The notes: generated by a model not told the origin, from the sequence alone. Counted from the first letter of the stretch, positions 35,897-47,681 are shown. The stretch is 64,000 nucleotides of DNA from Acidovorax sp. NO-1 (GCF_000238595.1 NZ_AGTS01000083.1:115266-179265), one strand, 5' to 3'. Program-made: numbers and translations.

Positions 35897-37504
35897 ATGA
35901 CCATCCTTTCCTCCCGCATATCGACTTCCGACGACGAATTTCGGCTCAACCAAAAAGCCTACCAGGCCGTGATTGCGGACCTGCAAAGCCGTCGCCAACT
36001 GGCGCTGGCCGGTGGCCCCCCGAAAGCTCGGGAAAAACACCTGGCGCGCAACAAGATCCTGCCGCGCCATCGCGTCGAAGTGCTGCTCGATCCAGGTTCG
36101 CCTTTCCTAGAGGTCGGCATGCTTGCCGGCGAGGGCATGTACGACGGCGTGCCGCCGGGTGCCAGCATCATCACCGGCATCGGTCTGGTGCAGGGCCGTC
36201 CGTGCATGATCATTGCCAACGACGCCACCGTGAAGGGTGGCACCTACTACGGCATGACCTGCAAGAAGCATGTGCGGGCGCAGCAAATTGCTTGGGCACA
36301 CCGCTTGCCCTGCATCACGCTGGTGGACAGCGGTGGCGCCTTCCTGCCGGAGATGGCCAACATTTTTCCCGACGTGGGGCAGTTCGGCAGCATTTTCAAC
36401 AACCAGGTCCGCATGTCGGCCGAAGGCATCCAGCAGATTGCCGTGGTGATGGGGCCTTGCACGGCGGGTGGCGCCTACATCCCGGCGCTGTGCGACGAGG
36501 CGGTGATTGTCAAGGAGCAGGGCTATATGTACCTCGGCGGCCCCGAGCTGACCTTTGCCGCCACCGGCGAGACGGTGGATGCCGAGTCGCTGGGCGGTGC
36601 CAAGATGCATTGCAGCGTCAGCGGCGTCACCGATCACATTGCCGAAGATGACCGCCACGCGCTGGCCATCACGCGTGAAATCGTACGGGACTTGGGTGAG
36701 CAGCCCAAGCCACGCTGGACGCGTCAGCCGTCGGTGCCTCCGCGCTTCGATCCGCGCGAGATTTACGGCATCATCAGCCGCGACACCAAAATCCCGACCG
36801 ACACGCGCGAGATTCTGGCGCGTTTCGTCGATGACAGCCGATTCCAGGAATTCAAGCCGATGTACGGCGACACCCTGCTGACCGGCTTTGCTCGCATCCA
36901 TGGCCACGAGGTTGGCATCCTGGCCAACCAGGGCGTGCTGTTCCCGGAAAGCGCGATGAAGGCGGCGCACTTCATCGATCTGTGCTGCCAGCGAGACATC
37001 CCTCTGCTGTTCATGGCCGACGTGACCGGCTTCATGGTCGGGCGCGCCGCCGAGCAGGCTGGCATTGCCAAAGCCGGGGCCAAGATGATCACGGCGATGG
37101 CCTCGGCCAACGTGCCCAAGTACACCATCATCATGGGCGCCTCTTACGGTGCAGGTTACCTTGCGATGTGTGGCCGCCCGTTCAACCCGACCGCGATGTT
37201 TGCTTGGCCGACCGGCCGCGCGGCCATCATGGGTCCGGATCAGGCCGCCACGGTGATGGCACTGGTGCGCAAACAGATCAACAAGACCGAGGGAAAAGAG
37301 TGGACGCCCGAGGAAGAAGAGGCGTTCAAGGCGCCGGTACGCAAGATTTACGAAGACTTCCAGCCTGCTGCGAACTTCTCCTCGAATTTGTGGGTGGACG
37401 GCATCATCGATCCGGTGGAGACACGCGACGCCATGGGACTGCTGCTCGACCTCGCATCCCGTACTGCCGCCAAACCGACGCCGTTCGGTGTCTTCCGTTT
37501 TTAA
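35897..37504 (+). CDS. Acyl-CoA carboxylase, carboxyltransferase (beta) subunit, set 1
   Basis: A 535-aa carboxyltransferase of the methylcrotonyl/geranyl/propionyl-CoA carboxylase family. It has the N-lobe LLDPGSPFLEVGMLAGEGMY and ANDATVKGGTYYGMTCKKH, the acyl-CoA site MGPCTAGGAYIPALCDE and LGGAKMHCSVSGVTDHIAED, and the biotin-site TGFMVGRAAEQAGIAK with MGASYGAGYLAMCGRPF. It follows the hydratase by 40 nt and precedes the biotin-carrying subunit. It is closer in style to methylcrotonyl-CoA carboxylase than to Pseudomonas geranyl-CoA carboxylase AtuC. Substrate unresolved. Confidence 0.9.
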   Translation: MTILSSRISTSDDEFRLNQKAYQAVIADLQSRRQLALAGGPPKAREKHLARNKILPRHRVEVLLDPGSPFLEVGMLAGEGMYDGVPPGASIITGIGLVQGRPCMIIANDATVKGGTYYGMTCKKHVRAQQIAWAHRLPCITLVDSGGAFLPEMANIFPDVGQFGSIFNNQVRMSAEGIQQIAVVMGPCTAGGAYIPALCDEAVIVKEQGYMYLGGPELTFAATGETVDAESLGGAKMHCSVSGVTDHIAEDDRHALAITREIVRDLGEQPKPRWTRQPSVPPRFDPREIYGIISRDTKIPTDTREILARFVDDSRFQEFKPMYGDTLLTGFARIHGHEVGILANQGVLFPESAMKAAHFIDLCCQRDIPLLFMADVTGFMVGRAAEQAGIAKAGAKMITAMASANVPKYTIIMGASYGAGYLAMCGRPFNPTAMFAWPTGRAAIMGPDQAATVMALVRKQINKTEGKEWTPEEEEAFKAPVRKIYEDFQPAANFSSNLWVDGIIDPVETRDAMGLLLDLASRTAAKPTPFGVFRF

Positions 37505-37570
37505 CCAGGACGCCAGCCATGCAACGCATCCACACCGTCTTGATGACCCACTTCGCCGCAGGAGTTGGGC

Positions 37571-39568
37571 ATGCTTAAGAAAGTCCTCATTGCTAACCGC
37601 GGCGAGATCGCCTGCCGCATTGCCCGCACCTGCCGCAAGCTCGGCCTGGAAGTGGCCACCGTGCACTCCAGTGCCGACCGGTTTGCCCGCCATGTGCGTG
37701 AGATCGGTGAATCGGTCGAACTCGGGGGTGCAGCGCCCAGCGAGAGTTATCTGAACATCGATGCCATCATCGCGGCGGCCCGGCGTGTGGGCGCCGACGC
37801 CGTTCATCCGGGCTATGGTTTTGTCTCGGAAAATCCGGCCTTTGTGCGCGCACTGGATGCGGCTGGCTTGACCTTCATTGGACCCCGGGCCGACACCATC
37901 GAGCGCGTCGGCGGCAAAGCCAGTGCCAAGCGCGAGGCAGCCTGCCTCGGCGTGCCGGTCATTCCCGGCAGCGAAAGCGGCATGACCGACCCAGCCGAGG
38001 TGTTGAATCTGGTGCGCGGTATGAAGCTGCCCGTGCTGCTCAAGGCCGTGGCTGGTGGCGGTGGCCGTGGCATGGCGGTGGTCGAGACGCTGGAGGGGCT
38101 GGAGTCGCGCATCGAGAGTGCCATGCGTGAGGCCGAAAAAGCCTTCGGCAACGGCGAACTGATCGTCGAGCGCTACCTGCCGCAGGTGCGCCACCTGGAG
38201 GTGCAGGTAGCCGGTGATGGCCAGGGCCACGCCATCCACCTGTTCGAGCGCGAGTGCACCTTGCAGCGGCGCCATCAAAAAGTGATCGAAGAAGCGCCGT
38301 CCAGCGGTCTCAGCCCGCGCCTGCGAGAAGCCATCCTGGCCGACGCGGTCAAGCTGGCTTCTGGCGTGAACTACCGCGGCCTGGGCACGGTGGAGTTTGT
38401 CGTCACGGGCGAGGAACATTACTTCCTGGAAGTCAATCCGCGGCTGCAAGTCGAGCACCCGGTGACCGAAGAAGTCACAGGCCTCGATCTGGTCGAACTG
38501 CAACTGCGCATTGCCGACACCGGTACCTTGCCCCTGACGCAGGCCGACGTGCGCTGCATCGGTCACGCCTTTGAGGCCCGGCTGTGCGCGGAAGACGCCG
38601 ATGCGGGCTTTTTACCGGCCACCGGGCGGCTGCAGGTGGTCGATTTTTCGCGCGCTGGCGTGCGCATCGAGTCCGGGGTGGACAGTGGCGACGAGATCTC
38701 GCCGCACTACGACTCGATGATCGCCAAGCTCATCGCGCACGGGCCTGACCGCGAGTCGGCGCGCCGGGCGCTGGTGGCCGGATTGCGCGAAAGCACGGTG
38801 ATCGGCCTGGTCACCAACCTGGAATTCCTGCATGAACTGCTGGAATGGCCAGAGACCCGCGATGCCACCTTTCACACCCGCCTGATCGACGAGCGCCACG
38901 CGCAGCGCGGCGTGGTGGCGCCCGCCCCGCCGCCGCTTGAGCACCTGGCTGCGGCCGCGTTGCACTGGCTGGCGCAACGGCGTGCCGAGTCGCCCGCATT
39001 GGGCTGCTGGACCCTGGGGGACGGTTTCACAGGCTGGCGCCTGCGCAGTGGGCCGATTCAGGCCGCACCCCAGCCGGTCCTGGTGTTGAAGGCCGGCGCG
39101 GCCGAGTGGCCGGTGCGGTTTTCGAGGTGCGACGCTCAGGGCGCCTGCTCTCTGGTCATTGGCGAGCAGGAGGTGAACGCCTCGCTGCAGCCGCTCGCGG
39201 CCGGGCGCTCCCTGTTGCAGTGCGGCGGGCGGGCGCTGGAGCTGACGATCCGGGGCGATGCGCGGCAGGTCGAGCTCGCCAGCGCGCTGGGCAGCGGCGT
39301 GTTCATGGCGCAACCCTATCTGGGAGGGGACGCCGGTGACGCCGGCGCCAGCGGCCAGCTGGGCGCGCCGATGATGGGCAAGGTGGTGGCGGTCAAAGCG
39401 GCGGTCGGCGAGATGGTCGCTATCGGGCAGACCGTGATCGTGCTTGAATCGATGAAGATGGAGCTGCACGTTACGGCGCCGTTCGAAGGTAGCTTGAGCA
39501 GCCTGCGCTGCCGGGTCGGCGACATGGTCGAGCGCCACCAGGTGCTCGCCGAAGTCAGCCCCTCCTGA
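37571..39568 (+). CDS. Acyl-CoA carboxylase, biotin carboxylase/carrier (alpha) subunit, set 1
   Basis: A 665-aa biotin-dependent subunit. The biotin carboxylase domain (about residues 1-445) has LIANRGEIACRIARTCRKLG, the glycine-rich ATP loop AVAGGGGRGMAVV, HQKVIEEAPSSGLS and VNPRLQVEHPVTEEVTGLD. A middle BT-like region follows, then a C-terminal biotinyl domain with VLESMKMEL, biotin attached at about Lys629. The ATG at 37571 has GGAG 7 nt upstream. It pairs with the beta subunit just upstream. The ESMKM form differs from the more common EAMKM of set 2. Confidence 0.92.
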   Translation: MLKKVLIANRGEIACRIARTCRKLGLEVATVHSSADRFARHVREIGESVELGGAAPSESYLNIDAIIAAARRVGADAVHPGYGFVSENPAFVRALDAAGLTFIGPRADTIERVGGKASAKREAACLGVPVIPGSESGMTDPAEVLNLVRGMKLPVLLKAVAGGGGRGMAVVETLEGLESRIESAMREAEKAFGNGELIVERYLPQVRHLEVQVAGDGQGHAIHLFERECTLQRRHQKVIEEAPSSGLSPRLREAILADAVKLASGVNYRGLGTVEFVVTGEEHYFLEVNPRLQVEHPVTEEVTGLDLVELQLRIADTGTLPLTQADVRCIGHAFEARLCAEDADAGFLPATGRLQVVDFSRAGVRIESGVDSGDEISPHYDSMIAKLIAHGPDRESARRALVAGLRESTVIGLVTNLEFLHELLEWPETRDATFHTRLIDERHAQRGVVAPAPPPLEHLAAAALHWLAQRRAESPALGCWTLGDGFTGWRLRSGPIQAAPQPVLVLKAGAAEWPVRFSRCDAQGACSLVIGEQEVNASLQPLAAGRSLLQCGGRALELTIRGDARQVELASALGSGVFMAQPYLGGDAGDAGASGQLGAPMMGKVVAVKAAVGEMVAIGQTVIVLESMKMELHVTAPFEGSLSSLRCRVGDMVERHQVLAEVSPS

Positions 39569-39586
39569 TGGAAAGAGAAGTCAGCG

Positions 39587-40540
39587 ATGAGCAACTTACC
39601 TACCTCCGTCGAGTTCCATGAGGAAGGCCCGCGCGAGGGCTTCCAGATGGAGCCAAAAACCTATCCGCTGGCGGATCGCGCCGCGCTGATTGATGCTTTG
39701 AGCGCCTCGGGCCTGAAGCAGATCCAGGTGGCGTCCTTCGTCAGTCCGCGCGCGGTGCCGCAGATGGTCGACGCATCCGAGTTGTTTGCCGCCATCACCA
39801 AGCGCCCTGGCACCCGCTACACGGCGCTCTGGCTCAACGACAACGGCTTCGAGCGTGCGCGCGCCTGCGAACAGGTGGACCTGGACGGCAAGCTGATGTT
39901 CTACACCACCGAGCCGTTTTCGCAGCGCAACAACAACTGCAGCGTGGCCGAGATGCGTGAACGCCAGCTCGGCTGGCTGGACCGCTACATCGCCCTGGGC
40001 ATTCCGGTGGAAAAGGCCTACGTGATCACGGCCTTTGGCTGCAATCTCGGTGGTGCCGTGCCGCTGTCGGTCCTGACCGATCAGGTCCGCTGGCTGGTCG
40101 ATGCCTGCGCCGACCGGCGTGTGCCGCTGCCGGTGGTCTACCTGGCCGACACCATGGGCTGGGCCCATCCCGAGGAGATCAAGCGCCGCGTCGGCGCGGT
40201 GCGCGCGATCGTACCGGAGGCGCAGATTGGCCTGCACCTGCACGACACGCGCGGCGTCGGCGGTGCCAACGTTTATGCCGCCCTGCAAATGGGCGTGCGG
40301 CTGTTCGACAGTTCGGTCGCCGGTCTGGGCGGCTGTCCGTTTGCGGGCCACACGCACGGTGGCGCGGCCGGCAATATCTGCACCGAAGACATGGTCTTCA
40401 TGTGCGAGGAACTGGGCATCGAGACCGGGATCGACCTGGAGGCGCTGATCGAGGCGGCGCGGCTGGCCGAACGCATCATCGGCCGCTCCCTGTCAGGCCA
40501 TGTGATGCACAGCGGCTCGCTCGCTGCAATGAAAAGATGA
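39587..40540 (+). CDS. HMG-CoA lyase-family protein
   Basis: DRE-TIM metallolyase of 317 aa. The N-terminal catalytic segment reads HEEGPREGFQME, in place of the canonical DVxxRDGxQ. VASFVSPRAVPQMVD, ADTMGWAHPEEIK and LHLHDTRGVGGANVYAAL are conserved. The C-terminal cysteine loop is GLGGCPFAGHTHGGAAGN, several residues different from the classical GLGGCPYAKGASGN. It probably cleaves a 3-hydroxy-3-methyl-dicarboxyl-CoA to acetyl-CoA and a keto acid, but the altered loop suggests a substrate other than HMG-CoA. It sits between the two carboxylases, with a 4-nt overlap into set 2. Confidence 0.85.
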   Translation: MSNLPTSVEFHEEGPREGFQMEPKTYPLADRAALIDALSASGLKQIQVASFVSPRAVPQMVDASELFAAITKRPGTRYTALWLNDNGFERARACEQVDLDGKLMFYTTEPFSQRNNNCSVAEMRERQLGWLDRYIALGIPVEKAYVITAFGCNLGGAVPLSVLTDQVRWLVDACADRRVPLPVVYLADTMGWAHPEEIKRRVGAVRAIVPEAQIGLHLHDTRGVGGANVYAALQMGVRLFDSSVAGLGGCPFAGHTHGGAAGNICTEDMVFMCEELGIETGIDLEALIEAARLAERIIGRSLSGHVMHSGSLAAMKR

Positions 40541-42141
40541 CACAGATGACATCCCTAGAAAGCCGTATCGACACCCGCAGCGATTCCTACCACCAGGCGC
40601 TGGCGCACGGCCGCACCCAGGTCGAGACCTTGCGCACACGCCTGTCCGGGGTGGCCACTGGCGGGCGTGATGCGCACATCGGGCGCCACCACGCGCGCGG
40701 CAAGCTGCTGGTGCGCGAGCGCATCGACTTCATCGTCGATGACGGCAGCGCCTTCTTGGAACTCTCGCCGCTGGCGGCCTGGGATCAGTATGGCAACGAG
40801 GTGCCGGGTGCGGGCATCGTCACCGGCGTCGGCATGGTGGCCGGGCGGCCGTGCATGTTCATCGCCAACGACGCCACCGTCAAGGGCGGCTCGTTCTTCC
40901 ATGAAACCGTCAAGAAACACGTGCGGGCGCAGGAAATCGCCGAGCGCCTGCGACTGCCCTGCCTGTACCTGGTGGACTGCGGCGGTGCCTTTCTGCCGGA
41001 GCAGGACCGCGTGTTTCCCGACAAGGACTACTTCGGCAACAGCTTCCACCGCCAGTGCCGCATGTCGCAGGCCGGCCTGCCGCAGCTCTCGGCCGTGTTC
41101 GGCGGCTGCACCGCGGGCGGCGCCTACATTCCCGCGCTGTCGGACGAAGTGGTGATGGTGCGCGGTAACGCACGCATTCATCTGGGTGGCCCGTCCATCG
41201 TCAAGATCGCGATCAACGAAGTGGTCGACGGCGAAACCCTGGGCGGCGCGGAGATGCACAGCCGTGTCTCCGGTGTCAGCGACCACCTGGCCGAGGACGA
41301 GCATCAGGCGCTGGCCATGCTCCGTCAGATCGTCGCCAGCCTGCCGCCCGAGCCGCCCATGGTGCCGCCGCTGCCGCCCAGCGCACCACGTTACGACCCG
41401 ATTGAGCTCGATGGCGTCGTACCGGTCGACCCCAAACAGCCCTACGACGCGCGCGAAATCATTGCGCGGCTGCTCGACGGCAGCGCTTTCCACGAGTTCA
41501 AACCGTTGTGGGGAGATACGCTGGTGACCGGCTTTGGCGCGATCCACGGCCAGCCGGTCGCCATCCTCGCCAACAACGGCGCGCTGCTGGCCGAGTCGGC
41601 CCTGAAGGGCGCGCATTTCATCGAACTGGCCAACCAGCGCGGAGTACCGCTGCTGTTTTTGCAGAACATCCCCGGCTTCATGGTTGGCACCGAGGCCGAG
41701 CGTGGCGGTATTGCCAAGCACAGCGCCAAGATGGTGTATGCCATGGCCTGCGCGCGCGTGCCCAAGCTCACGTTGGTGGTTGGCGGCTCTTATGGCGCCG
41801 GCAACTACGGCATGTGCGGCCGCGGCTTTGAGCCCGAATTCCTGTTCGCCTGGCCCAGTGCCAGAGTTGCCACGATGAGCGCCGACATTGCCAGCAACGT
41901 GATGGTCGAGCTGGCGCGCTCTAACTTGCGCGGCCCGGCTGATGAGGCGCGGCTGCTGGATATCGAACGCAGGGTACGCGAGCAGTACGCGCGCCAGAGC
42001 GATCCCTATTACGCCACCTCCCGGCTGTGGGACGACGGTCTGATCGAACCCTCGGCCTCGCGCGATGTGCTGGGCCTGGCGCTGGCGCTGGCGGCGCGCC
42101 GTGCGTTGCCGAGTACGGCAACCCCTGTTTACCGCATGTAA
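40537..42141 (+). CDS. Acyl-CoA carboxylase, carboxyltransferase (beta) subunit, set 2
   Basis: A 534-aa carboxyltransferase. Seen are RHHARGKLLVRERIDFIVDD, ANDATVKGGSFFHETVKKHV, GGCTAGGAYIPALSDE, LGGAEMHSRVSGVSDHLAED, PGFMVGTEAERGGIAKHSAK and GGSYGAGNYGMCGRGFEP. It resembles methylcrotonyl-CoA carboxylase beta more than propionyl-CoA carboxylase. The ATG at 40537 overlaps the lyase stop; a second ATG at 40546 is possible. It is followed by a methylglutaconyl-CoA-hydratase-like gene and the cognate alpha subunit, the same content as liu and atu clusters. Confidence 0.9.
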   Translation: MTQMTSLESRIDTRSDSYHQALAHGRTQVETLRTRLSGVATGGRDAHIGRHHARGKLLVRERIDFIVDDGSAFLELSPLAAWDQYGNEVPGAGIVTGVGMVAGRPCMFIANDATVKGGSFFHETVKKHVRAQEIAERLRLPCLYLVDCGGAFLPEQDRVFPDKDYFGNSFHRQCRMSQAGLPQLSAVFGGCTAGGAYIPALSDEVVMVRGNARIHLGGPSIVKIAINEVVDGETLGGAEMHSRVSGVSDHLAEDEHQALAMLRQIVASLPPEPPMVPPLPPSAPRYDPIELDGVVPVDPKQPYDAREIIARLLDGSAFHEFKPLWGDTLVTGFGAIHGQPVAILANNGALLAESALKGAHFIELANQRGVPLLFLQNIPGFMVGTEAERGGIAKHSAKMVYAMACARVPKLTLVVGGSYGAGNYGMCGRGFEPEFLFAWPSARVATMSADIASNVMVELARSNLRGPADEARLLDIERRVREQYARQSDPYYATSRLWDDGLIEPSASRDVLGLALALAARRALPSTATPVYRM

Positions 42142-42151
42142 GAGAACCTCT

Positions 42152-42949
42152 ATGAACACCCCCACCTACGAGACCCTGCAACTGGTCGTCGACGCGCGCG
42201 GCGTGGCCCGCCTCACGCTCAACCGCCCCGACACTCATAACGCGCTCAACGCCACCCTGATCAGCGAGCTGCGCCGTGCCGTCGATTGGCTGGCCGCAGC
42301 GCCGGGCGTGCGCGCGGTGGTGCTCACCGGCACCGGCAAGACCTTTTGCGCGGGTGGTGACCTGGGCTGGATGCAGGACAACATGAAAAAGAGCCGGACC
42401 GAGCGCGTGGGCGAAAGCGGCGATCTGGCGCTCATGCTGCGCGCCCTGAACGAGCTGCCTATGCCCGTCATTGGCCGCATCAATGGCCCCGCGTATGGCG
42501 GCGGAGTCGGCATGATCTCGGTCTGCGACATCACGATCGCGGTCGATACCGGCATCTACTCGCTGACTGAGGTGCGCCTGGGCCTGCTGCCGGCCAATAT
42601 CGCGCCCTACGTCGTGGCGCGCATGGGTGAAGCCAACGCCCGGCGCACCTTCCTGACGGCGCGCCGCATGAGCGCGGCAGAGGCGCAGCGCCTGGGCCTG
42701 CTCTCAGAAGTGGTGGCGGCCGATCAGCTCGACGCGGCCATTGAACGCGAACTCGCCGACCTGCTGCAGTGCGCGCCCGGCGCGGTGGCGGCCACCAAGA
42801 AGCTTGTGGCCTATGTGCAGGCGCACGATCTGCCCACCAACATGATCTACACCGCTGACAAGCTGGCCGACGCCTGGGAAACCGAAGAAGGGTGCGACGG
42901 CATCGCTGCCTTTTTTGGCAAGCGGCTGCCGATGTGGCGGCAGGTCTGA
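42152..42949 (+). CDS. Methylglutaconyl-CoA hydratase-like enoyl-CoA hydratase
   Basis: Crotonase-fold protein of 265 aa of the LiuC/AtuE type. NRPDTHNALNATLISELRRA, GKTFCAGGDLGWMQDNMKKS, INGPAYGGGVGMISVCDITI and LTEVRLGLLPANIAPYVVAR are close to methylglutaconyl-CoA hydratases. It should hydrate the carboxylated enoyl-CoA made by the set-2 carboxylase, giving the 3-hydroxy acid cleaved by the lyase. It lies between the beta and alpha subunit genes, as in leucine/isovalerate operons. Either a methylglutaconyl or a longer isoprenyl-glutaconyl substrate is possible. Confidence 0.87.
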   Translation: MNTPTYETLQLVVDARGVARLTLNRPDTHNALNATLISELRRAVDWLAAAPGVRAVVLTGTGKTFCAGGDLGWMQDNMKKSRTERVGESGDLALMLRALNELPMPVIGRINGPAYGGGVGMISVCDITIAVDTGIYSLTEVRLGLLPANIAPYVVARMGEANARRTFLTARRMSAAEAQRLGLLSEVVAADQLDAAIERELADLLQCAPGAVAATKKLVAYVQAHDLPTNMIYTADKLADAWETEEGCDGIAAFFGKRLPMWRQV

Positions 42950-42974
42950 GTGTTGGCATGAAGGCGTGCGACTG

Positions 42975-44998
<2,024 letters not shown>

Positions 44999-45002
<4 letters not shown>

Positions 45003-46144
45003 ACGAGCCGATTTATTTTGACGAGCAACACCGGCAGTTCCGGGACAACCTGCGCCGCTTTGTCGAGCAGGAGGTGGTGCCACAGGCAGCGCCCTGGGAA
45101 GAGGAAGGCATGGTGCCGCGTGCGGTGCTGAGAAAAATGGGTGAGCTCGGCTACCTCGGCGTGCGTTACGCCGAGCAATACGGCGGCTCGAATCTTGACA
45201 CGGTGTACAGCGCGATCCTGGCCGAAGAACTCGGCCGTTCCACGTACGGCGGCTTTGCCGTGACGGTGATGGTGCACACCGACATGGCCTCGCCGCACCT
45301 GGCCAACTTTGGCACGCCAGAGCAGCTCGCGCGCTACCTGCCCGCCATCATCTGCGGCGAGAAGATCTGTGCCGTGGCGGTCACTGAGCCCGATGCAGGC
45401 TCTGACGTGGCTGGCATCCGCACCCGCGCGGTGCGCGACGGAGACCACTGGGTTATCAATGGCAGCAAGATGTTCATCACCAACGGCGTGCATGGTGACG
45501 TGTACTTCGTCGCCGCCAAGACCGACCCGACGGCCAAGGGCTCGCGCGGTATCTCGATCTTCATTGTCGAGAAGGGTACGCCGGGCCTTCGAGTCGGGCG
45601 CGCGTTAAAGAAAAGCGGCTGGCTGTGCAGCGACACCGCCGAACTGGTGTTCGAAGATTGCCGCATCCCGGCCGCCAATCTGCTGGGCGAAGAGAACAAG
45701 GGCTTCTACCAGATCATGCGCAATTTCCAGAACGAGCGCATGGTGCTGGGTGCGCAGATGATGGGCGAAGCCGCGCGTGCGATCGAGCTGACGCTGGCCT
45801 ATGTGCGCGAGCGCAAGGCCTTCGGCGCCACGCTGTGGGACAAGCAGGCGATCCGCCAGCGCCTGGCCATGCGGGCAGCGCAGGTCGAGGCGGCCCGTCA
45901 GTTGGTTTACCACGCTGCCTGGCTCGATGCGAAGGGGCGCGAGTGCGTCAAGGAAGTGTCGATGGTCAAGGCGCTGTGCGGCGAGCTGCTCAACGACGTG
46001 GTCTATGACTGTCAGCAGTTCCACGGTGGCGCTGGCTATATGCGCGAGACGCCGATCGAGCGCATGGTGCGCGACGCCCGTGTCCAGGCCATCGGTGGCG
46101 GTGCCACCGAGGTCATGCTCGAAGAAGTGGCGAAACGGTTGTGA
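44999..46144 (+). CDS. Acyl-CoA dehydrogenase (isovaleryl/citronellyl-CoA dehydrogenase-like context)
   Basis: A 381-aa dehydrogenase with VAVTEPDAGSDVAGIRTRAV, GSKMFITNGVHGDVYFVAAK, FQNERMVLGAQMMGEAARAI and FHGGAGYMRETPIERMVRDA, the Glu of RETPIERM being the expected base. Coupled to carboxylase set 2 by a 4-nt overlap, it may produce the branched enoyl-CoA that is carboxylated, the role of LiuA or AtuD in comparable clusters. The sequence alone does not decide chain length. Confidence 0.88.
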
Positions 46145-46146
46145 AC

Positions 46147-47208
46147 ATGAGCACCTCTCAAGCTACTTCAGTCATGGAAGAGCCGGTCGAGCTGCCGCTG
46201 AAGGAGGTCCTGCCCGGCATCCTGATGTTCACGCTGCCGGTGGACTATGGCATCGACCACGTCAACATCTACCTGATTCGCGAAAGCGAGGGTTGGTGCC
46301 TATTCGACACGGGTGCCGACTGCGAAGCCGCCCGTGCGCTGTGGCTGCGCGCCCTGAAGGGACCACTAGCGGCCGGCCTGACGCGCATCATCGTCTCGCA
46401 CCACCACCCCGACCACCTCGGGCTGGCAGTGTGGCTGCACGAGCGCACCGGCGCTACCATCCTGATGCGCGAGGAAGAACGGACGGTGGCGGGGCAGACG
46501 CACGTGCCCAGCGCCGATGACCGCGCCTACTGTATCGACTTCATGTGCCGCCATGGGGTGGCGCCGGAGGATGCGCAACAGGTGGTGGGCGGGGTCTTGC
46601 AAAGCAACATGGCCTGCGCCGTGCCGGCGCGCGTCGAGCCGCTCGAAGCCGGCCAGACGCTGCGCATCGGCGAGCATGTGTTCGAGGTGCTGGTGCTGGG
46701 CGGTCACAGCATTGCACAGATTTGCCTGTATGCGCCCAAGTTGAAGCTGCTGCTCACGGGCGACCAGTTGCTCGAACGCATCACGCCCAACATCGGCGTC
46801 TGGCCCTATGGCGAAACCGATCCGCTGCCGCGCTATCTGAACAGCCTGCGCACAATTGCCGCGCTGGATATCGAGCACGTGCTGCCGGCCCATCACGACG
46901 TCTACCACGCCGGGGTCAAGCGCGCGCACGGACTGGTGGCGCACCATCAAAAAGCGTTGCGCAAGTTCATGGCGCGCCTGGGCGCGGGGGGCATGAATGC
47001 CACCGAACTCGGCTACGCCGTTTATGGCGCGCAGAGCGACCCGCTGCATGCTTACCTTGCCATGGGCGAAACCCTGGCGCACCTGCTGTGGCTGGAGCGC
47101 TCCGGCTACGTGCGCCATGAAGAAACGCTAGCCGCGACCCGCTGGTATCCGGTGACGGCGGCCGGCGAAGAGCCCACCCTCACCTTGTCTGGAGATATGT
47201 CGAGATGA
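46147..47208 (+). CDS. Metallo-beta-lactamase-fold hydrolase
   Basis: A 353-aa MBL-fold protein with the metal motif SHHHPDHLG (HxHxDH), followed by VLGGHSIAQICLY and LTGDQLLERITPN (later His and Asp ligands) and a C-terminal helical, winged-helix-like region after about residue 260. Proteins of this group act as thioester or glyoxalase-like hydrolases. An acyl-CoA or glutathione thioesterase role is plausible in this operon. ATG at 46147; a GTG at 46141 overlapping the previous stop (GTGA) could also start translation. The end overlaps the next gene by 4 nt. Confidence 0.85.
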   Translation: MSTSQATSVMEEPVELPLKEVLPGILMFTLPVDYGIDHVNIYLIRESEGWCLFDTGADCEAARALWLRALKGPLAAGLTRIIVSHHHPDHLGLAVWLHERTGATILMREEERTVAGQTHVPSADDRAYCIDFMCRHGVAPEDAQQVVGGVLQSNMACAVPARVEPLEAGQTLRIGEHVFEVLVLGGHSIAQICLYAPKLKLLLTGDQLLERITPNIGVWPYGETDPLPRYLNSLRTIAALDIEHVLPAHHDVYHAGVKRAHGLVAHHQKALRKFMARLGAGGMNATELGYAVYGAQSDPLHAYLAMGETLAHLLWLERSGYVRHEETLAATRWYPVTAAGEEPTLTLSGDMSR

Positions 47209-47681
47209 CAGAAACACACACCATCAACGAAGAAGAAATCGCCAAGAGATGGCAGAAGTTTGCCCATGTGTCTCCGTATAACCGCGAACTGGGCCTCCTG
47301 CCGCACGCAGCGCGAACCGACTGGTGCGTGCTCAAGGTCGAGTATCAGGAAGCGCTGGTGGGCGATCCGCAGACCAGGGTTTTGCATGGCGGCGTGATCA
47401 CTGCGCTGCTCGACGCAGCGTTCGGATTCGCGATTTTCGTCAAGCTGCCAGAGATACGGCCGATGGCCACGCTGGACTTGCGCATCGACTACCTCAAGCC
47501 CGCCACGCCCGGGCGTGCGATTCTGGGAGGGGCCGTTTGCTACAAGCTGACTGCAGAACTGGCGTTCGTCCGAGGCGCTGCTTACCACGACACGCCGGAC
47601 GACCCAATTGCCACCGCCGTCGGCATTTACATGTTTACTTCCGGGCGACCGGTATTGCGCAACGAGGATGTGCCACGATGA
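47205..47681 (+). CDS. PaaI-type hotdog thioesterase
   Basis: A 158-aa single hotdog-fold protein. The active-site helix reads VLHGGVITALLDAAFGFAIF, with TLDLRIDYLKPATPG as the following beta strands, typical of acyl-CoA thioesterases. It likely releases stalled acyl-CoA to recover CoA. It overlaps both neighbours by 4 nt and is paired with a second related hotdog gene. Confidence 0.87.
   Translation: MTETHTINEEEIAKRWQKFAHVSPYNRELGLLPHAARTDWCVLKVEYQEALVGDPQTRVLHGGVITALLDAAFGFAIFVKLPEIRPMATLDLRIDYLKPATPGRAILGGAVCYKLTAELAFVRGAAYHDTPDDPIATAVGIYMFTSGRPVLRNEDVPR

Noticed and set aside
36107..38566. Very long open frame on the minus strand opposite the set-1 carboxylase
   Set aside because: The plus-strand carboxylase subunits are conserved residue by residue. 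The antisense frame is a by-product of high GC codon bias with a His/Gln/Arg-rich, low-complexity translation.
35897..42141. Geranyl-CoA carboxylase (AtuC) identity for the carboxyltransferases
   Set aside because: The Pseudomonas AtuC sequence pattern as recalled (for example lack of the ANDATVKGG motif) does not fit. Both subunits carry methylcrotonyl-type motifs, so no atu name is given.
42915..42974. N-terminal extension of the set-2 biotin carboxylase subunit
   Set aside because: The extra codons overlap the hydratase end and do not resemble the family. The conserved start MFNTLLIANRG is at 42975.
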